The position numbers and the translations under genes are program-made. The notes under the pieces are model-generated. The model was not told the DNA's origin and did not search any database. It saw only the letters and a program-made list of their open reading frames with translations. Of a stretch of 64,000 bases of DNA, positions 1 through 12,531 are shown piece after piece (position 1 is the first letter of the stretch; every line of letters starts with the position of its first letter). The DNA comes from Nocardioides pini (lineage in GTDB: Bacteria > Actinomycetota > Actinomycetes > Propionibacteriales > Nocardioidaceae): positions 558,001 through 622,000 of the forward strand of contig NZ_JAPPUX010000004.1 of the NCBI RefSeq assembly GCF_026712185.1, in the 5' to 3' direction.

Positions 1-285
1 CACTCGCCGTACTCCTGCCGGGGCGTCGCCACCACGACGCAGTCGGTCTACTACACGACCACCTCGGGGGCCGGGGTGTTCAACGCCGGCACGCTGCGCT
101 GGGGCTGCGCGATGGTCGACCGGTGCGAGCGCCCGCTGGGCGCCGCGACCCGCGAGTTCACCCGGACGGTGACCGGCACCCTGGTCACGGAGTTCGCCCG
201 TGGTCCGGTCGGCGCGCGGCACCCGGCCCGGGACAACGTGGACGCGTTCGACCTCTCCACGGCGAACACGGTCCCGGCGAGCTGA
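1..285 (+). CDS. N,N-dimethylformamidase large-subunit-like protein, C-terminal fragment
   Basis: Frame 1 is open from the first base to the TGA at 283-285, so this is the last 94 residues of a gene that starts outside the window. The segment reads VYYTTTSGAGVFNAGTLRW followed by a Cys. This resembles the end of the domain found in the large (beta) subunit of N,N-dimethylformamidase and its many actinobacterial relatives of unknown substrate. No catalytic residues are visible in this tail. The lipoprotein gene starts about 20 bases downstream on the same strand. The family call rests on this short motif only. Confidence 0.5.
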   Translation, partial: HSPYSCRGVATTTQSVYYTTTSGAGVFNAGTLRWGCAMVDRCERPLGAATREFTRTVTGTLVTEFARGPVGARHPARDNVDAFDLSTANTVPAS

Positions 286-307
286 GACAGGTCGGGTCGA
301 GTCGGTC

Positions 308-934
308 ATGATGATCGCCATGGGCCCCTCTCGCCGCCGCGCCGGGTGGACCGCGCGCGTCGGCGTCGCGGTCGCGGTCGCGGCGCTCGCGGTCGGCTGC
401 TCGGACAACAGCCCGCCCGACGACGAGCGGGACCCGACGCCGGAGTCGGCCGCGCTCCGGGTCCAGACGGTCAGCGGCGCCGAGCGCCTCGACGAGCAGA
501 CCCGCACCGAGGTCGAGGGGGCCGTCGGTGACGTCCTCTCCGACTACGTGGTCGCCGCCTTCCTCGGGGACTTCCCCCGCCAGGAGTTCGTCCGGGCGTT
601 CGAGCCCTTCACCAGCGTGGCCGCACGCAAGGCGACCCGCGACATCGACCGGCTCACCGCGGCCACGGCGCGCGACGCCACCGCCGTGCGTGCGACCGAC
701 CTCGACGCCAGGCTCTCGTTCCTGACCGGGGAGGGCGAGGTGATCGGCGGGACGGCCGCGGTGCACTTCGCCTTCGAAGCGACCATGGAGGACGGCACGA
801 CGCGACCGCTGGTGCTCGACGGACGCTTCATGCTCGAGGCCGACGACGACGGCACCTGGTCCGTGTTCGGCTACGACGTCAGCTTCGACGACGGCGACGA
901 GACGCCCGCCGAGGCGGAGGGAGGCGGGGCATGA
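308..934 (+). CDS. Putative secreted lipoprotein
   Basis: A 208-residue protein of unknown function. The N-terminus has a basic stretch, a hydrophobic Ala/Val run and a lipobox (LAVGC) with the lipidated Cys near residue 31, so it should be anchored on the outer face of the membrane. The mature part begins with a Ser/Pro/Asp-rich linker, then a compact acidic alpha/beta domain with no motif I recognise. The next gene, an LCP-family protein, starts inside its stop codon (ATGA overlap), which implies coupling and a joint role in the cell envelope. In-frame ATGs at 308, 311 and 320 are all possible starts; none has a strong ribosome binding site. Confidence 0.75.
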   Translation: MMIAMGPSRRRAGWTARVGVAVAVAALAVGCSDNSPPDDERDPTPESAALRVQTVSGAERLDEQTRTEVEGAVGDVLSDYVVAAFLGDFPRQEFVRAFEPFTSVAARKATRDIDRLTAATARDATAVRATDLDARLSFLTGEGEVIGGTAAVHFAFEATMEDGTTRPLVLDGRFMLEADDDGTWSVFGYDVSFDDGDETPAEAEGGGA

Positions 935-1866
935 GCCGGAGCATGGGGTGGCGCACGGCCTGGGTACGCCGCACCGCGACGCTGGCGGCGCTGCTCGCCG
1001 GCGCCGCGCTCGTCGTACCGGCCGCCTCCGTGCACCCGACGCGCATCAGCCTGACGACCGTCGGCACGGCCAAGGCGGTCGACGCGGGCGACGGCATCGT
1101 CTGGGTCCTCGCCCTCGGCTCCGAGGCCTCCCCCGGTGACGACGTGTCGACGGGCCTGACCGACGCCATCCAGCTCATCGGCGTGCACCTCGACACCGGC
1201 CGGGCCGTCGCCATCGGCCTCCCCCGTGACCTCTACGTCGAGATGAGCGACGGCCGCGCCCGCCTCAACACCGCCCTGCGCGACGAGGGGCCCGACGGGG
1301 TCGCCCGCGAGGTGGACGACCTGATGGGCATCGAGCCGGACGTGGTCGTGGTGACCGGGTTCGAGGGGTTCCTGTCGATGATGGGCGCCGTGGGCGACGT
1401 CGAGGTGGACTCGCCGCAGGCCTTCACGACCGAGGACGGCGACGTCCGGGTGCGGCGTGGTCGCAACACGTTCGACGCCGAGGAGGCGCTCTACTACGCC
1501 CGCACCCGCGAGACGCTCCCCGGCGGCAGCGACTTCGAGCGCGCGGCCAACCACCAGCGGCTGCTCCTCGGCGTGCTCGACCGGCTGCGCGAGGCCGAGG
1601 ACGAGGCGGGCTTCATGGAGGCGGTCACGCTGTCCGCGCTCGGCGGGCTGCAGACCGACATGTCGCCCGCCCAGGTCTACCGGCTCGTGCAGGCGCTGAC
1701 GACGGTCGACCCGCGCCGCACCGACGCCTGCATCATCGTCGGCACGTTCGGGGTGGAGAGCGGCGCCTCGGTGGTCTACCCGGACGTGGAGCAGGCGCGA
1801 GCCGTCGGGCTCGACGCCCGGGACGACGCACGGCTGCAGGGCGGCTGCCGCGACGGGTCCGGCTGA
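931..1866 (+). CDS. LCP (LytR-CpsA-Psr) family protein
   Basis: A 311-residue membrane-anchored protein with a signal-anchor at about residues 15-33 and one LCP domain. Recognisable LCP blocks are VLALGSE (59-65), LTDAIQLIGV (about 76-85), GLPRDLYVE (96-104), LNTAL (112-116), YARTRE (189-194) and DFERAANHQRLL (201-212). LCP enzymes transfer lipid-linked glycans to peptidoglycan or similar acceptors outside the membrane. The usual Asp-x-Arg after the first strand is replaced by SEAS, so substrate handling may differ. It overlaps the upstream lipoprotein gene by 4 bases. The family call is firm; the substrate is unknown, although a large glycan locus lies further along the window. Confidence 0.85.
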   Translation: MSRSMGWRTAWVRRTATLAALLAGAALVVPAASVHPTRISLTTVGTAKAVDAGDGIVWVLALGSEASPGDDVSTGLTDAIQLIGVHLDTGRAVAIGLPRDLYVEMSDGRARLNTALRDEGPDGVAREVDDLMGIEPDVVVVTGFEGFLSMMGAVGDVEVDSPQAFTTEDGDVRVRRGRNTFDAEEALYYARTRETLPGGSDFERAANHQRLLLGVLDRLREAEDEAGFMEAVTLSALGGLQTDMSPAQVYRLVQALTTVDPRRTDACIIVGTFGVESGASVVYPDVEQARAVGLDARDDARLQGGCRDGSG

Positions 1867-1883
1867 CCGGACGTCCGTCAGCC
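1861..1883. terminator. Bidirectional hairpin shared by two convergent genes
   Basis: A 7-bp inverted repeat, GGCTGAC then GTCAGCC with a 9-base loop, spans both stop codons of the convergent LCP and response-regulator genes. It could end transcripts from both sides. No T-tract is present, so function is inferred from position and symmetry. Confidence 0.5.
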
Positions 1884-2522
1884 GAGCCCCGCCTCCCGCG
1901 CCTTGACGATCGCCTGCGCGCGGTGCGCCACCTGCAGCTTGGCGAAGATGTTGCTGGCGTGGTTGCGGACCGTCTTGACCGACAGCCCGAGCTGCCGCGC
2001 GATCTCGCCGTTCTCCTTGCCCTCGGCGATGAGCCCGAGCACGACGCGCTCGCGCTCGGTCAGGTCGGGGAAGGCGTCGGCGACCGGCCGGTTGCGCACC
2101 CCCAGGAAGTAGTCCATCACCCGGTCGGCGACGCCGGGCGCGAAGATCACCTCGCCTGCGCCCACGGCCTCGACGGCCCGCACGATCTCGCCGCGGCGCG
2201 CGCCCTTGAGGAGGTAGCCGCGGGCGCCGGCCCGCATCGCGGCGAAGACCGACTCCTCGTCCTCCATCATCGTCAGCACCAGCACCCCGATGTGCGGGGA
2301 GGAGGCGACGATCTGCGCGGTCGCGTCGATGCCGTTGACCCGCGGCATGTGGAGGTCCATCAGCACCACGTCGGGCTGGAGGTCGAGGGCCAGCGCGATC
2401 GCCATCGCGCCGTCGGAGGCGGTGCCCACCACCTCGACGTCCGGGGTCGCGGCCAGCAGCGCCTCCAGGCCGCGGCGGAACTCGTCGTGGTCGTCTGCGA
2501 TCAACACCCGGTGACCGTCCAT
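1878..2522 (-). CDS. NarL/FixJ-type response regulator
   Basis: A 214-residue two-domain response regulator. The receiver domain has the acidic pair at D10-D11, the phospho-acceptor Asp at about 56 in VVLMDLHMP, a Thr in LVLTMM and the conserved Lys at about 106 in GYLLKGA. A LuxR-type helix-turn-helix covers about 150-193 (LTERERVVLGLIAEG, then GLSVKTVRNHASNI). The start at 2522 has a GAGGAGG ribosome binding site and follows the histidine kinase gene by 46 bases on the same strand, so the two form a cognate pair. It should bind DNA when phosphorylated. Its targets are not visible here. Confidence 0.93.
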   Translation of the reverse strand: MDGHRVLIADDHDEFRRGLEALLAATPDVEVVGTASDGAMAIALALDLQPDVVLMDLHMPRVNGIDATAQIVASSPHIGVLVLTMMEDEESVFAAMRAGARGYLLKGARRGEIVRAVEAVGAGEVIFAPGVADRVMDYFLGVRNRPVADAFPDLTERERVVLGLIAEGKENGEIARQLGLSVKTVRNHASNIFAKLQVAHRAQAIVKAREAGLG

Positions 2523-2568
2523 CGGCTCCTCCTCGACTGCTCTCGTGCCCTGCTCGGTCCCGCACTGC

Positions 2569-4821
2569 TCATGCCGGTGGTCCCTGGTCGAGCGGCAGCC
2601 GCACCTGGACCACCGTGCCACCGCCGGGACGGTCCCCCGCCTCGAACGACCCGCCGAGCTCCTCGGCGCGCTCCCGCATCGAGGACAGGCCTACACCCGG
2701 GCGGCGGTCGGGAGCCAGCCCCGACCCCGTGTCGGTGACGTCGATGTGCAGCTCGCCGTCCTCCCGCGCCAGGCGTACGACGCACCGGTCGGCGCCGCTG
2801 TGGCGCTGCACGTTGGTCACCGCCTCGGTGACGATGCGGTAGGCAGCGACCTCGACCGCGGCGGGCAGCGGCTCGATGTCGTCGGCGGCCACGACCGTCC
2901 ACGGCACCCCGGCGCCGGACGTGCCGTGCTCGGCGGCGCGGTGGCGCAGCGCCGACACCAGCCCGAGCTGGTCCAGCGCTGGCGGGCGCAGCCCCTCCAC
3001 CAGCCGACGCACCTCGCCGATGCCCTCGCGGGCCTGGTCGGAGAGCCGCGACACCAGGCTCGCCGCCTGCTCGGGGTCGTCGTCGATGAGGTCGGAGGCC
3101 GCCTCGAGGCGCATCGCGAGCGAGGCGAGCGAGGGGCCGAGACCGTCGTGCAGGTCGCGCCTGAGCCGCCGCCGCTCCTCCTCGCGGGCCGCCACCAGCC
3201 GTTGCCGCGAGACCTGGAGCTCGCGGTTGGCGGTGACCGCCTGCACGAGGGCACCGACCTGGATCCCCACGTCCTCCAGCAGCCGCCGGTCGCCCGGCCC
3301 GAACGGGTCGTGGCCGGCGTCTACCTCGACCCGCAGGTGCCCCACGGTGGTGCCACCGACGGACAGGTCGACGGTCGCGGGCGTGCCCGTCGGGGCGCCG
3401 ATCGCGGCGGCGATCGGGCCGGAGGTGGGCGTGGCCAGCACGTCGACGGCCGCGAACGAGAGGTGCAGGCGGCGGGCCAGCAGCTCGAGGGCCTCGCGCA
3501 GTGCGTCCTCGGGCGCGGTCATCGCGTCGAGGCGGCGCAGGTCCGACACGACCCGGTGCGGGAACTCCCGGTCGCCGTAGACCACCCGTCGCACGGTCCG
3601 CTGGACCGCGACGCCCGCGGGCAGGAGCAGCAGCGCCAGCAGCCCGCCGGCGAGCATCGAGCCGGCGGAGATGTCGGCCGCCGCGTCCACCGCCCGCACG
3701 GCTCCGGCGAAGACGGCTCCCACCACGACCAGCACGAGCGCCTGGACGAGGCCGCGGCGGACCCGCGGCTCGATCTCGCCGAGGTGGTAGCGCGCGGCGG
3801 CCACCGCCACACAGGCGACGGCGAGCCCACCGCCGAGCAGGACGAGCACGTCGTCGCGCAGCAGCGGGGCACCGGTGAGGAGGTCGGGGACGGGGCCGAG
3901 CACCAGCCACGCGCCGACACCGGCGCCGACCCCGAGGAGGGCGAGCCGGGTGGCCAGCACGTCGGAGCGCCCGCGGGCCCTCAGGTGGGCGAGCGTCGCG
4001 AGCACCAGCAGGGCCGGGACGGCGGCCCACAGGGCAGGGGGCCAGACGGTCGCCAGCACCGACTGCCGCTCCAGCACCGAGTCGGTCCCGTCGGCGAACG
4101 CGGCCACCCAGACGGCGTACCCCACCGCGGGCGCGCCGAGCAACGCGGCCGTGACCCACCGGCCGCGACCCTCGGGCCGCGTGAGCAGGGCGACCGCGAG
4201 CATCAGCAGCACGAGGCCGACCGCGGCCATCGTCTCGCCGACGACCGCGGGCCAGGGGCCGCGCGCGCCGGCGAGGTCGACGACGCCCAGGCCCACCGGG
4301 GTGGAGGTCATCGTCGCCGGCAGCAGCGCGGCAGCCGCGAGGAACGCCCACGCCGACGCCGTCGACGGGCTCGTCCAGAAGACGAGCGAGCCGACCACGA
4401 GCAGCAGCAGCGGGAGGAGCACGACGTGCGGCGCGGCCTGCACGGCGGCGGCGAGGGGGTAGCGGTGCAGCGTGACGTCGACCTGCTGGATCAGGTCGAG
4501 GCCCGACCCGGGGCGGCGCACCTCGTAGCGGACCACGTCGCCCACCTCGCGGCGTACGACGTCGAGGTCGCCGGTGCCGTCCGCCCAGTCGGCGAGCGTG
4601 CGCCCGTCGACGGCCTGGACCTCGTCACCCACCCGCAGCGCCGTCTCGCCATAGGTGGCCCGGACACGCACCGTGTCGCCGTAGCGCGCGTCGGCCGAGG
4701 GCAGCAGCCTCGAGGAGAGGCTGGTGCCGTCGGACGGCCCGGCCAGCAGCGCGAGGACGGTCCAGCAGACCGGCACCGCCCAGGCCACTGCGAGCACGAG
4801 CAGCCTGCTGGTGCGCGCCAT
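2569..4821 (-). CDS. Membrane sensor histidine kinase with PDZ-like sensor segment
   Basis: A 750-residue membrane kinase. The first transmembrane helix (about 6-28) is followed by an external loop holding a PDZ-like segment (LRVGDEVQAVDGRTL). Many further hydrophobic helices follow, then a GAF-like stretch. The C-terminus is a HisKA_3 and HATPase_c module: the phospho-acceptor His is near 558 in RRDLHDGLGPS, the N box near 670 in TEAVTNVQRH, and the G box in DVTDTGSGL. This is the NarX/DesK-type catalytic core that pairs with LuxR-type regulators, and such a regulator lies 46 bases downstream. The start at 4821 is chosen because the hydrophobic helix begins there; upstream in-frame codons read as low-complexity shadow. 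Confidence 0.9.
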   Translation of the reverse strand: MARTSRLLVLAVAWAVPVCWTVLALLAGPSDGTSLSSRLLPSADARYGDTVRVRATYGETALRVGDEVQAVDGRTLADWADGTGDLDVVRREVGDVVRYEVRRPGSGLDLIQQVDVTLHRYPLAAAVQAAPHVVLLPLLLLVVGSLVFWTSPSTASAWAFLAAAALLPATMTSTPVGLGVVDLAGARGPWPAVVGETMAAVGLVLLMLAVALLTRPEGRGRWVTAALLGAPAVGYAVWVAAFADGTDSVLERQSVLATVWPPALWAAVPALLVLATLAHLRARGRSDVLATRLALLGVGAGVGAWLVLGPVPDLLTGAPLLRDDVLVLLGGGLAVACVAVAAARYHLGEIEPRVRRGLVQALVLVVVGAVFAGAVRAVDAAADISAGSMLAGGLLALLLLPAGVAVQRTVRRVVYGDREFPHRVVSDLRRLDAMTAPEDALREALELLARRLHLSFAAVDVLATPTSGPIAAAIGAPTGTPATVDLSVGGTTVGHLRVEVDAGHDPFGPGDRRLLEDVGIQVGALVQAVTANRELQVSRQRLVAAREEERRRLRRDLHDGLGPSLASLAMRLEAASDLIDDDPEQAASLVSRLSDQAREGIGEVRRLVEGLRPPALDQLGLVSALRHRAAEHGTSGAGVPWTVVAADDIEPLPAAVEVAAYRIVTEAVTNVQRHSGADRCVVRLAREDGELHIDVTDTGSGLAPDRRPGVGLSSMRERAEELGGSFEAGDRPGGGTVVQVRLPLDQGPPA

Positions 4822-4888
4822 GAGGGCATCGTGCCCCCGCGTGCGGCCGTGGGGAAGCAGCCGCGCGGTCCGGGAGCGGCGGCAGTGG

Positions 4889-6136
4889 TCAGCAGCTGGA
4901 GCGCTTCTCCGCTGCCTTGCAGGTGTCGTTGCCGCCACGTCCCCGGGCGATGTCGAAGCCCTTGCCGCCGTCGAGGCGGTCGGGCTCGTCGGACCCGGTC
5001 AACACATCGGCGCCGCCGCGGCCGTAGAGCATCACGCGGAATTCGGGGTGGGCGGTGACGATCTCGCTGTCGTTGCTGCCCTTGAAGATCGACATCGCGC
5101 GGGCCGGCAGGACCACGTCGCTGAACCCGGTGATCTTGCCCTCGAGGGTGAAGGGCTGCAGGCCGCGGACCGTCGTGCGCCTCAGCTGGTCGATGCGCAG
5201 GGTCGGCTTGAGGGCGGGGTTCGAGCTGGGAAGGAGGCGCAGCTTGTCCTGCCCGCCGTAGCCCTTGGCGACGAAGCCGGACTCCGCCGGGATCGGGAGG
5301 ATCATCGTGTCGCTCCCGCTGCCACCGCGCCAGACCTGGTGGCTCTCGGACGTCGTGGACAGGGCGTCGCTCCCACTGCCTCCGACGAAGGTGTCGACGC
5401 CGACGGCGCCCAGGAGCTGGTCGTCCCCGGCATCGCCGTAGAGCCGGTCGTTGCCGACCGTGCCCGCGGCGTCGGCGGAGAGGGTGTCGTCGCCGCCGCG
5501 CCCGAAGATCGTGTCGTCGCCACCCCGCGCGGCGATGACGTCGGCGGAGTTGGTGCCCTTGACGGTGTCGCCGAGGGCCGAACCGACGAGCCGGACGCCT
5601 CCGTCGAACCCGGTCACCGTGTCGTTGCCGTCGGCGGCGATCGGGACGGTGCCCGAGGCGCGGAAGTCGACGACCACCGGCGCGGGGGCGTTGACGTAGG
5701 TCACGCCGTCGAGCACCACGCTGGTGCCGTCGCTGGCCGGCCGCGGGTCGTAACCGAGGTCGATCGCGTCGTCACCGGTGCCGCCGGAGACGGTGTCGAC
5801 CTTCTTGACCACCCGGCCGAACTGGTCGAGGCGCACCAGGTCGGTCTCGCCGTAGAGGCGGTCGTTGCCCTCGCCGCCGAGGATCGTGTCGGCGCCGTCG
5901 CCCCCGCAGACCACGTCGTTGCCGCCGAGACCGCGGATCGTGTCGTTGCCGCCACGGGCGACCACCACGTCTCGCCTCGGCGTGCCCGTGATCGTGTTGG
6001 CCCGGTCGTTGCCCACGATCGTCGCCTTCAGGCCGGCGCAGGTCGGTGCCGCGTGGGCGGTCGGCGCGATCGCGAGGGGCGCGGCGAGGCCGAGCGTCGC
6101 GACGACGGCGGGCACGAGGTGACGGACGAGGCGCAT
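4889..6136 (-). CDS. Secreted RTX-type calcium-binding repeat protein
   Basis: A 415-residue exported protein with a signal peptide of about 29 residues ending in AHA. It carries blocks of RTX nonapeptide repeats of the form GGNDTIRGL / GGDGADTIL near residues 60-97, again around 185-255, and in the last 45 residues. Such repeats bind calcium and fold into a beta roll outside the cell. No protease, lipase or other catalytic domain is apparent in the non-repeat regions, and there are no type I secretion genes nearby, so export is probably by the Sec route. The very C-terminus contains a Cys pair (NDTCKAAEKRSSC). A structural or adhesive role is possible but not shown. Confidence 0.85.
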   Translation of the reverse strand: MRLVRHLVPAVVATLGLAAPLAIAPTAHAAPTCAGLKATIVGNDRANTITGTPRRDVVVARGGNDTIRGLGGNDVVCGGDGADTILGGEGNDRLYGETDLVRLDQFGRVVKKVDTVSGGTGDDAIDLGYDPRPASDGTSVVLDGVTYVNAPAPVVVDFRASGTVPIAADGNDTVTGFDGGVRLVGSALGDTVKGTNSADVIAARGGDDTIFGRGGDDTLSADAAGTVGNDRLYGDAGDDQLLGAVGVDTFVGGSGSDALSTTSESHQVWRGGSGSDTMILPIPAESGFVAKGYGGQDKLRLLPSSNPALKPTLRIDQLRRTTVRGLQPFTLEGKITGFSDVVLPARAMSIFKGSNDSEIVTAHPEFRVMLYGRGGADVLTGSDEPDRLDGGKGFDIARGRGGNDTCKAAEKRSSC

Positions 6137-6215
6137 GCAGTCTCCCGAGGATGGATTCGTTCCTGTGCTGATGACCGCGATCGGGCCACCTCAAACCTCG
6201 CGGGCCCCTCGACGG

Positions 6216-9106
<2,891 letters not shown>

Positions 9107-9204
9107 CCACCCGACCGACCACCCCGAACGATCCACCACGTCCGCACCCGTTGTCGGACCCCTCTGCTCGACTCGACCTGCACCACCATCACGAAGGACG
9201 TTCC

Positions 9205-10824
9205 ATGACCGACAGCACCCTGGTTGCCGACGAGGTGACCCCGGAGCAGCACAAGCGGCTGCGCTGGGCACTCGTGCTCATCTCGCTCGCGCAGCTGATG
9301 GTGGTGCTCGACAGCACCATCGCCAACATCGCCCTCCCCTACATCGGCACCGACCTGTCCATCGACCAGGCCAACCTGCAGTGGATCGTCACCGGCTACG
9401 CCCTCACCTTCGGCGGCTTCCTGCTGCTCGGAGGTCGTCTCGCCGACCTCTACGGTCGCCGGCTGATCTTCATGGTCGGCGTGCTGGTCTTCGCGACCGC
9501 CTCCCTCATCGGCGGCTTCGCCCAGAACGAGGCCATGCTGCTGTCAGCCCGCGCCTTCCAGGGGCTCGGTGCCGCCATGGCCTCGCCCGCGGCCCTCGCC
9601 CTGATCACGACCACGTTCCCCGCCGGCAAGGAGCGCAACCGCGCCTTCGCCGTGTACGCCGCGATGGCCGGTGTGGGCGCGGCCGTGGGCCTGATCCTCG
9701 GTGGCTGGCTCACCGGCCTCGACCCGATCCTCGGTCTCGAGGGATGGCGCTACACCTTCCTGATCGTCGTCCCCATCGGCCTCGGCGCCGCAGTGTTCGC
9801 GCCGCGCTTCTTCGACGAGTCCGAGCGCCACAGCGGCTGGCTCGACGTCCCCGGCGCCATCACCGGCACGGGCGCACTGCTGGCGATCGTGTTCGGTCTC
9901 TCCCGGGCCGGCCAGCAGGAGTACGGCTGGGACGCCACCAGCACCGTGGTCAGCCTGGTCGTCGGCGTGGCGCTGCTCGGCATCTTCCTGCTGGTCGAGT
10001 CGAGGGTCGAGCACCCCCTGATGCCCTTCCGGATCTTCAGGAGCAAGAACCGCGCCGCCGCCTTCGCCGTGATGATGATCGTCCCCGCTGCGATGTTCGC
10101 GATGTTCTTCTTCCTCTCGCTCTTCATCCAGCTCGTGGTGGGCTACTCCCCGCTCCACACCGGCGTGGCCTTCCTGCCGTTCTCCATCGCGATGATCATC
10201 TCCGCGACGGCGGCCTCCAAGCTGATCGCCTTCGTCGACCCGCGCTACCTGTCGGGTGTCGGCACGCTGCTCTCGGCTGCCGCACTCTACGGCTTCAGCC
10301 GCATCACCGTCCCCGAGGACCCGACGTCCATCCTCGCCTCGCTCCCGGCCTCCATGGGCGGTCAGGGTGCCGCGCTCGGCGCCGACGTCAGCTACTGGAC
10401 CCAGGTGCTGCCCTTCGTGGTCCTGATGGCCTTCGGCATGGGACTCAACTTCGTGCCCCTCACCCTCGTCGCGGTGCACCACCTCCGTGCGCAGGACACC
10501 GGCATCGGCTCCGGCGTGCTCAACACGATGCAGCAGGTGGGTGGCGCGCTCGGCCTGGCCACGCTCAGCACCGTGTCGCTGCACTTCGCCCAGACCCGGG
10601 CCGACGAGATCGCGCCGGCCATCGCGGCCGCCGCACCGCAGCTCGACGAGTCGGCGCTGGGCCAGCTCGCGTCGCTGGGCTCGTTCACCGAGGGCGCCAC
10701 GATGGCGTTCCTGGTGGGCTCGCTGATGATGCTCGCGGCCTCCGCGATCGTGTGGCTCTTCCTCGACGTCAAGCACGAGGAGCTGGCCACCGAGGCCGCG
10801 CCGGAGGGGGTCGGCGTCCACTGA
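9205..10824 (+). CDS. MFS drug exporter, DHA2 (14-helix) type
   Basis: A 539-residue integral membrane protein with the DHA2 signature. The first helix contains VVLDSTIANIALPYI, the loop 2-3 motif A reads GGRLADLYGRR, and a Gly-rich antiporter motif C lies in helix 5 (GAAVGLILGGWL). About 14 hydrophobic segments can be counted. Members use the proton gradient to expel drugs, dyes or endogenous metabolites. The upstream TetR gene and palindromes suggest substrate-induced expression. The start at 9205 has an AAGGA-type ribosome binding site. The actual substrate cannot be read from sequence. Confidence 0.9.
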   Translation: MTDSTLVADEVTPEQHKRLRWALVLISLAQLMVVLDSTIANIALPYIGTDLSIDQANLQWIVTGYALTFGGFLLLGGRLADLYGRRLIFMVGVLVFATASLIGGFAQNEAMLLSARAFQGLGAAMASPAALALITTTFPAGKERNRAFAVYAAMAGVGAAVGLILGGWLTGLDPILGLEGWRYTFLIVVPIGLGAAVFAPRFFDESERHSGWLDVPGAITGTGALLAIVFGLSRAGQQEYGWDATSTVVSLVVGVALLGIFLLVESRVEHPLMPFRIFRSKNRAAAFAVMMIVPAAMFAMFFFLSLFIQLVVGYSPLHTGVAFLPFSIAMIISATAASKLIAFVDPRYLSGVGTLLSAAALYGFSRITVPEDPTSILASLPASMGGQGAALGADVSYWTQVLPFVVLMAFGMGLNFVPLTLVAVHHLRAQDTGIGSGVLNTMQQVGGALGLATLSTVSLHFAQTRADEIAPAIAAAAPQLDESALGQLASLGSFTEGATMAFLVGSLMMLAASAIVWLFLDVKHEELATEAAPEGVGVH

Positions 10825-10867
10825 TGCATCCGCCCATCCGACGTCGTCGCGGCCCCGAAGCACACAC

Positions 10868-11506
10868 GTGAGCCATCCCCTCCTGACGACCGACAGCGTC
10901 CCGGGCGACCCACGGGCGATGGTCCTGGTCCTCCACGGCGGCAAGCCGCGGTCGGACCGGGCCATCGGCTCGACCAGTGCCTCGTGGCGCCGGGCCGCGT
11001 GGCTGCGGCGGGCGATCGTGCCGCAGGCCCACGCGGCCGGCCTCGGCATCTGGCTCGCTCGCTACCGCGTGCGCGGGTGGAACGGCGGCTCCGGCCCCGT
11101 GGCCGACGCCCGGTGGGCCCTCGACGAGATGCGGGCCGCCCACGGCGACGTGCCCGTGGTGCTCCTCGGCCACTCGATGGGCGCCCGGGTGGCGGTCCAC
11201 GCCGCCGACGACCCCTCGGTCGTCGGCGTGGTCGGGCTCGCCCCGTGGTGGTCGGCGGACGATCCCGTCGCCACCCTCGCGGGGCGCGCCCTCCGGGCCG
11301 CCCACGGACGGCGAGACCGCATCACGTCCTTCCGCGAGACCAGCCGCTACGTCGACCGGGCGCGCACGGTCGCGAGCAGTGCCGAGCTCCTCGACATGGG
11401 GCCGCTCGGCCACTACATGCTGGCGGGCTCGGGCCGGTGGCACGACGTGGCGCTCACCTCGGTGCTCGACGTGCTGGCCACGCAGGTGCCGCGCGCGGGT
11501 CGCTGA
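10868..11506 (+). CDS. Small alpha/beta-hydrolase
   Basis: A 212-residue alpha/beta-hydrolase. The oxyanion segment is VLHGG near residues 21-25, the nucleophile elbow is GHSMG with Ser at about 103, and a His in GPLGHYML near 180 could be the catalytic base. It lies 43 bases after the exporter gene on the same strand and may be co-transcribed with it. It starts at a GTG. Proteins of this size act on small esters or as dienelactone-hydrolase-like enzymes; the substrate is unknown. It ends convergently to the MetE-like gene. Confidence 0.8.
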   Translation: MSHPLLTTDSVPGDPRAMVLVLHGGKPRSDRAIGSTSASWRRAAWLRRAIVPQAHAAGLGIWLARYRVRGWNGGSGPVADARWALDEMRAAHGDVPVVLLGHSMGARVAVHAADDPSVVGVVGLAPWWSADDPVATLAGRALRAAHGRRDRITSFRETSRYVDRARTVASSAELLDMGPLGHYMLAGSGRWHDVALTSVLDVLATQVPRAGR

Positions 11507-11518
11507 CCCGGGTGCAGA

Positions 11519-11535
11519 GCGGGCCGGCCGCCCGC
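11519..11535. terminator. GC hairpin between convergent genes
   Basis: GCGGGC and GCCCGC form a 6-bp stem with a 5-base loop in the 35-base gap between the hydrolase and MetE-like stop codons. It may serve both transcripts. No T-run follows on either strand. Confidence 0.35.
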
Positions 11536-11541
11536 CGCCGG

Positions 11542-12531
11542 TCAGAGGTTCCTGGCGACCGTCGCGGAGAGCCGCACGGCCCGGCCGGCCCACGACGCCG
11601 ACGCCCCGGCGAGGCCGCAGGTCGGCGTGACGACCAGGTGCTCGCCGACGCCGTCGGGGTCCAGGCCGAGCATGTCGAGCCACCGCTGCACGCGCTCGGT
11701 GGTGCGCGCCTCCGACGGCTCGGTGGCCGGCTCCGTGGACGGTACGACCCCGAGGGCCGCGGTGCGGCCCGACTCCAGCGCCTCCGCGAAGGTGTCGAGG
11801 TCCGCGGGGCCGAGCATGTCGAGGTCGGCGGACAGGCCGTGCGCCCCGGTGCCCGCGACGAGCGACCACGGGGTCCGGGGGGCGCACGAGTGCACCCATG
11901 CCTCGCCGCCGGCGTCGGCGATCGCGGCGACGAGCCACTCGAGGTGGGCCGAGGCCTCCGGCAGGTCGACGCTGCGATGCCGGCCGAAGCCGCTGGCGGT
12001 CGGCACCTGGCCGGCCACGACCGAGGCCAGCGCGGGTTCGTCGACCTGGACGATCCAGCGGTCGACACCGGGCAGGCGCCGGCCGAGGTCGGCGAGGTGG
12101 GTGCGGGTGCCCTCGGCGAGCGCCTGCGCGAGCTCGCGTCGAGCCCCGTGGTCGGCCAGCACCTTGTCGCCGCGCGGCCTCTCGACCGTGGCGGCCAGGG
12201 TCCACGGACCGCAGACCTGCGTCTTGAACGCACCCTGGTGGTCCTGCGCCAGCTCCTCCACGGTGTCGAGGTCCTGGGCGAGCAACGAGCGGGCGCGACG
12301 GTGGTCGATCCCGCTGGCGTCGGTCAGCCGCCAGCCGGCCGGCTGGAGGTCCGCGCCGAGGCCCTCCACGACCGCGAGCCCGCGGCCGGTCATCGCGGCG
12401 GTGACGCCGCGGCCGGGCACCTCGGGCACGTGCGGGAGCTCGGGCAGCTCGCCGAGGACGACACGGGTCGCCTCGGCGTGGTCGGCATCGGTGGTCCCCG
12501 GCATCGAGCCCACCCCGGTCGCGCGCGTCAC
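11542..12531 (-). CDS. MetE C-terminal-domain-like (UROD/MetE) protein
   Basis: A 329-residue protein resembling the C-terminal, zinc-binding half of cobalamin-independent methionine synthase, without its N-terminal half. The metal ligands are kept: His214 and Cys216 in WVHSCAP, and Cys305 in TPTCGLAGA. An acidic DEP motif lies near 164-166. The GTG start at 12531 overlaps the mnmA stop (GTGA), so the two are coupled. The same trio iscS-mnmA-MetE-like, followed by ligA, occurs in mycobacteria, where the MetE-like member (Rv3015c in M. tuberculosis) has no assigned role. Methyl transfer to a thiol is likely chemistry; the acceptor is not known. Confidence 0.8.
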   Translation of the reverse strand: MTRATGVGSMPGTTDADHAEATRVVLGELPELPHVPEVPGRGVTAAMTGRGLAVVEGLGADLQPAGWRLTDASGIDHRRARSLLAQDLDTVEELAQDHQGAFKTQVCGPWTLAATVERPRGDKVLADHGARRELAQALAEGTRTHLADLGRRLPGVDRWIVQVDEPALASVVAGQVPTASGFGRHRSVDLPEASAHLEWLVAAIADAGGEAWVHSCAPRTPWSLVAGTGAHGLSADLDMLGPADLDTFAEALESGRTAALGVVPSTEPATEPSEARTTERVQRWLDMLGLDPDGVGEHLVVTPTCGLAGASASWAGRAVRLSATVARNL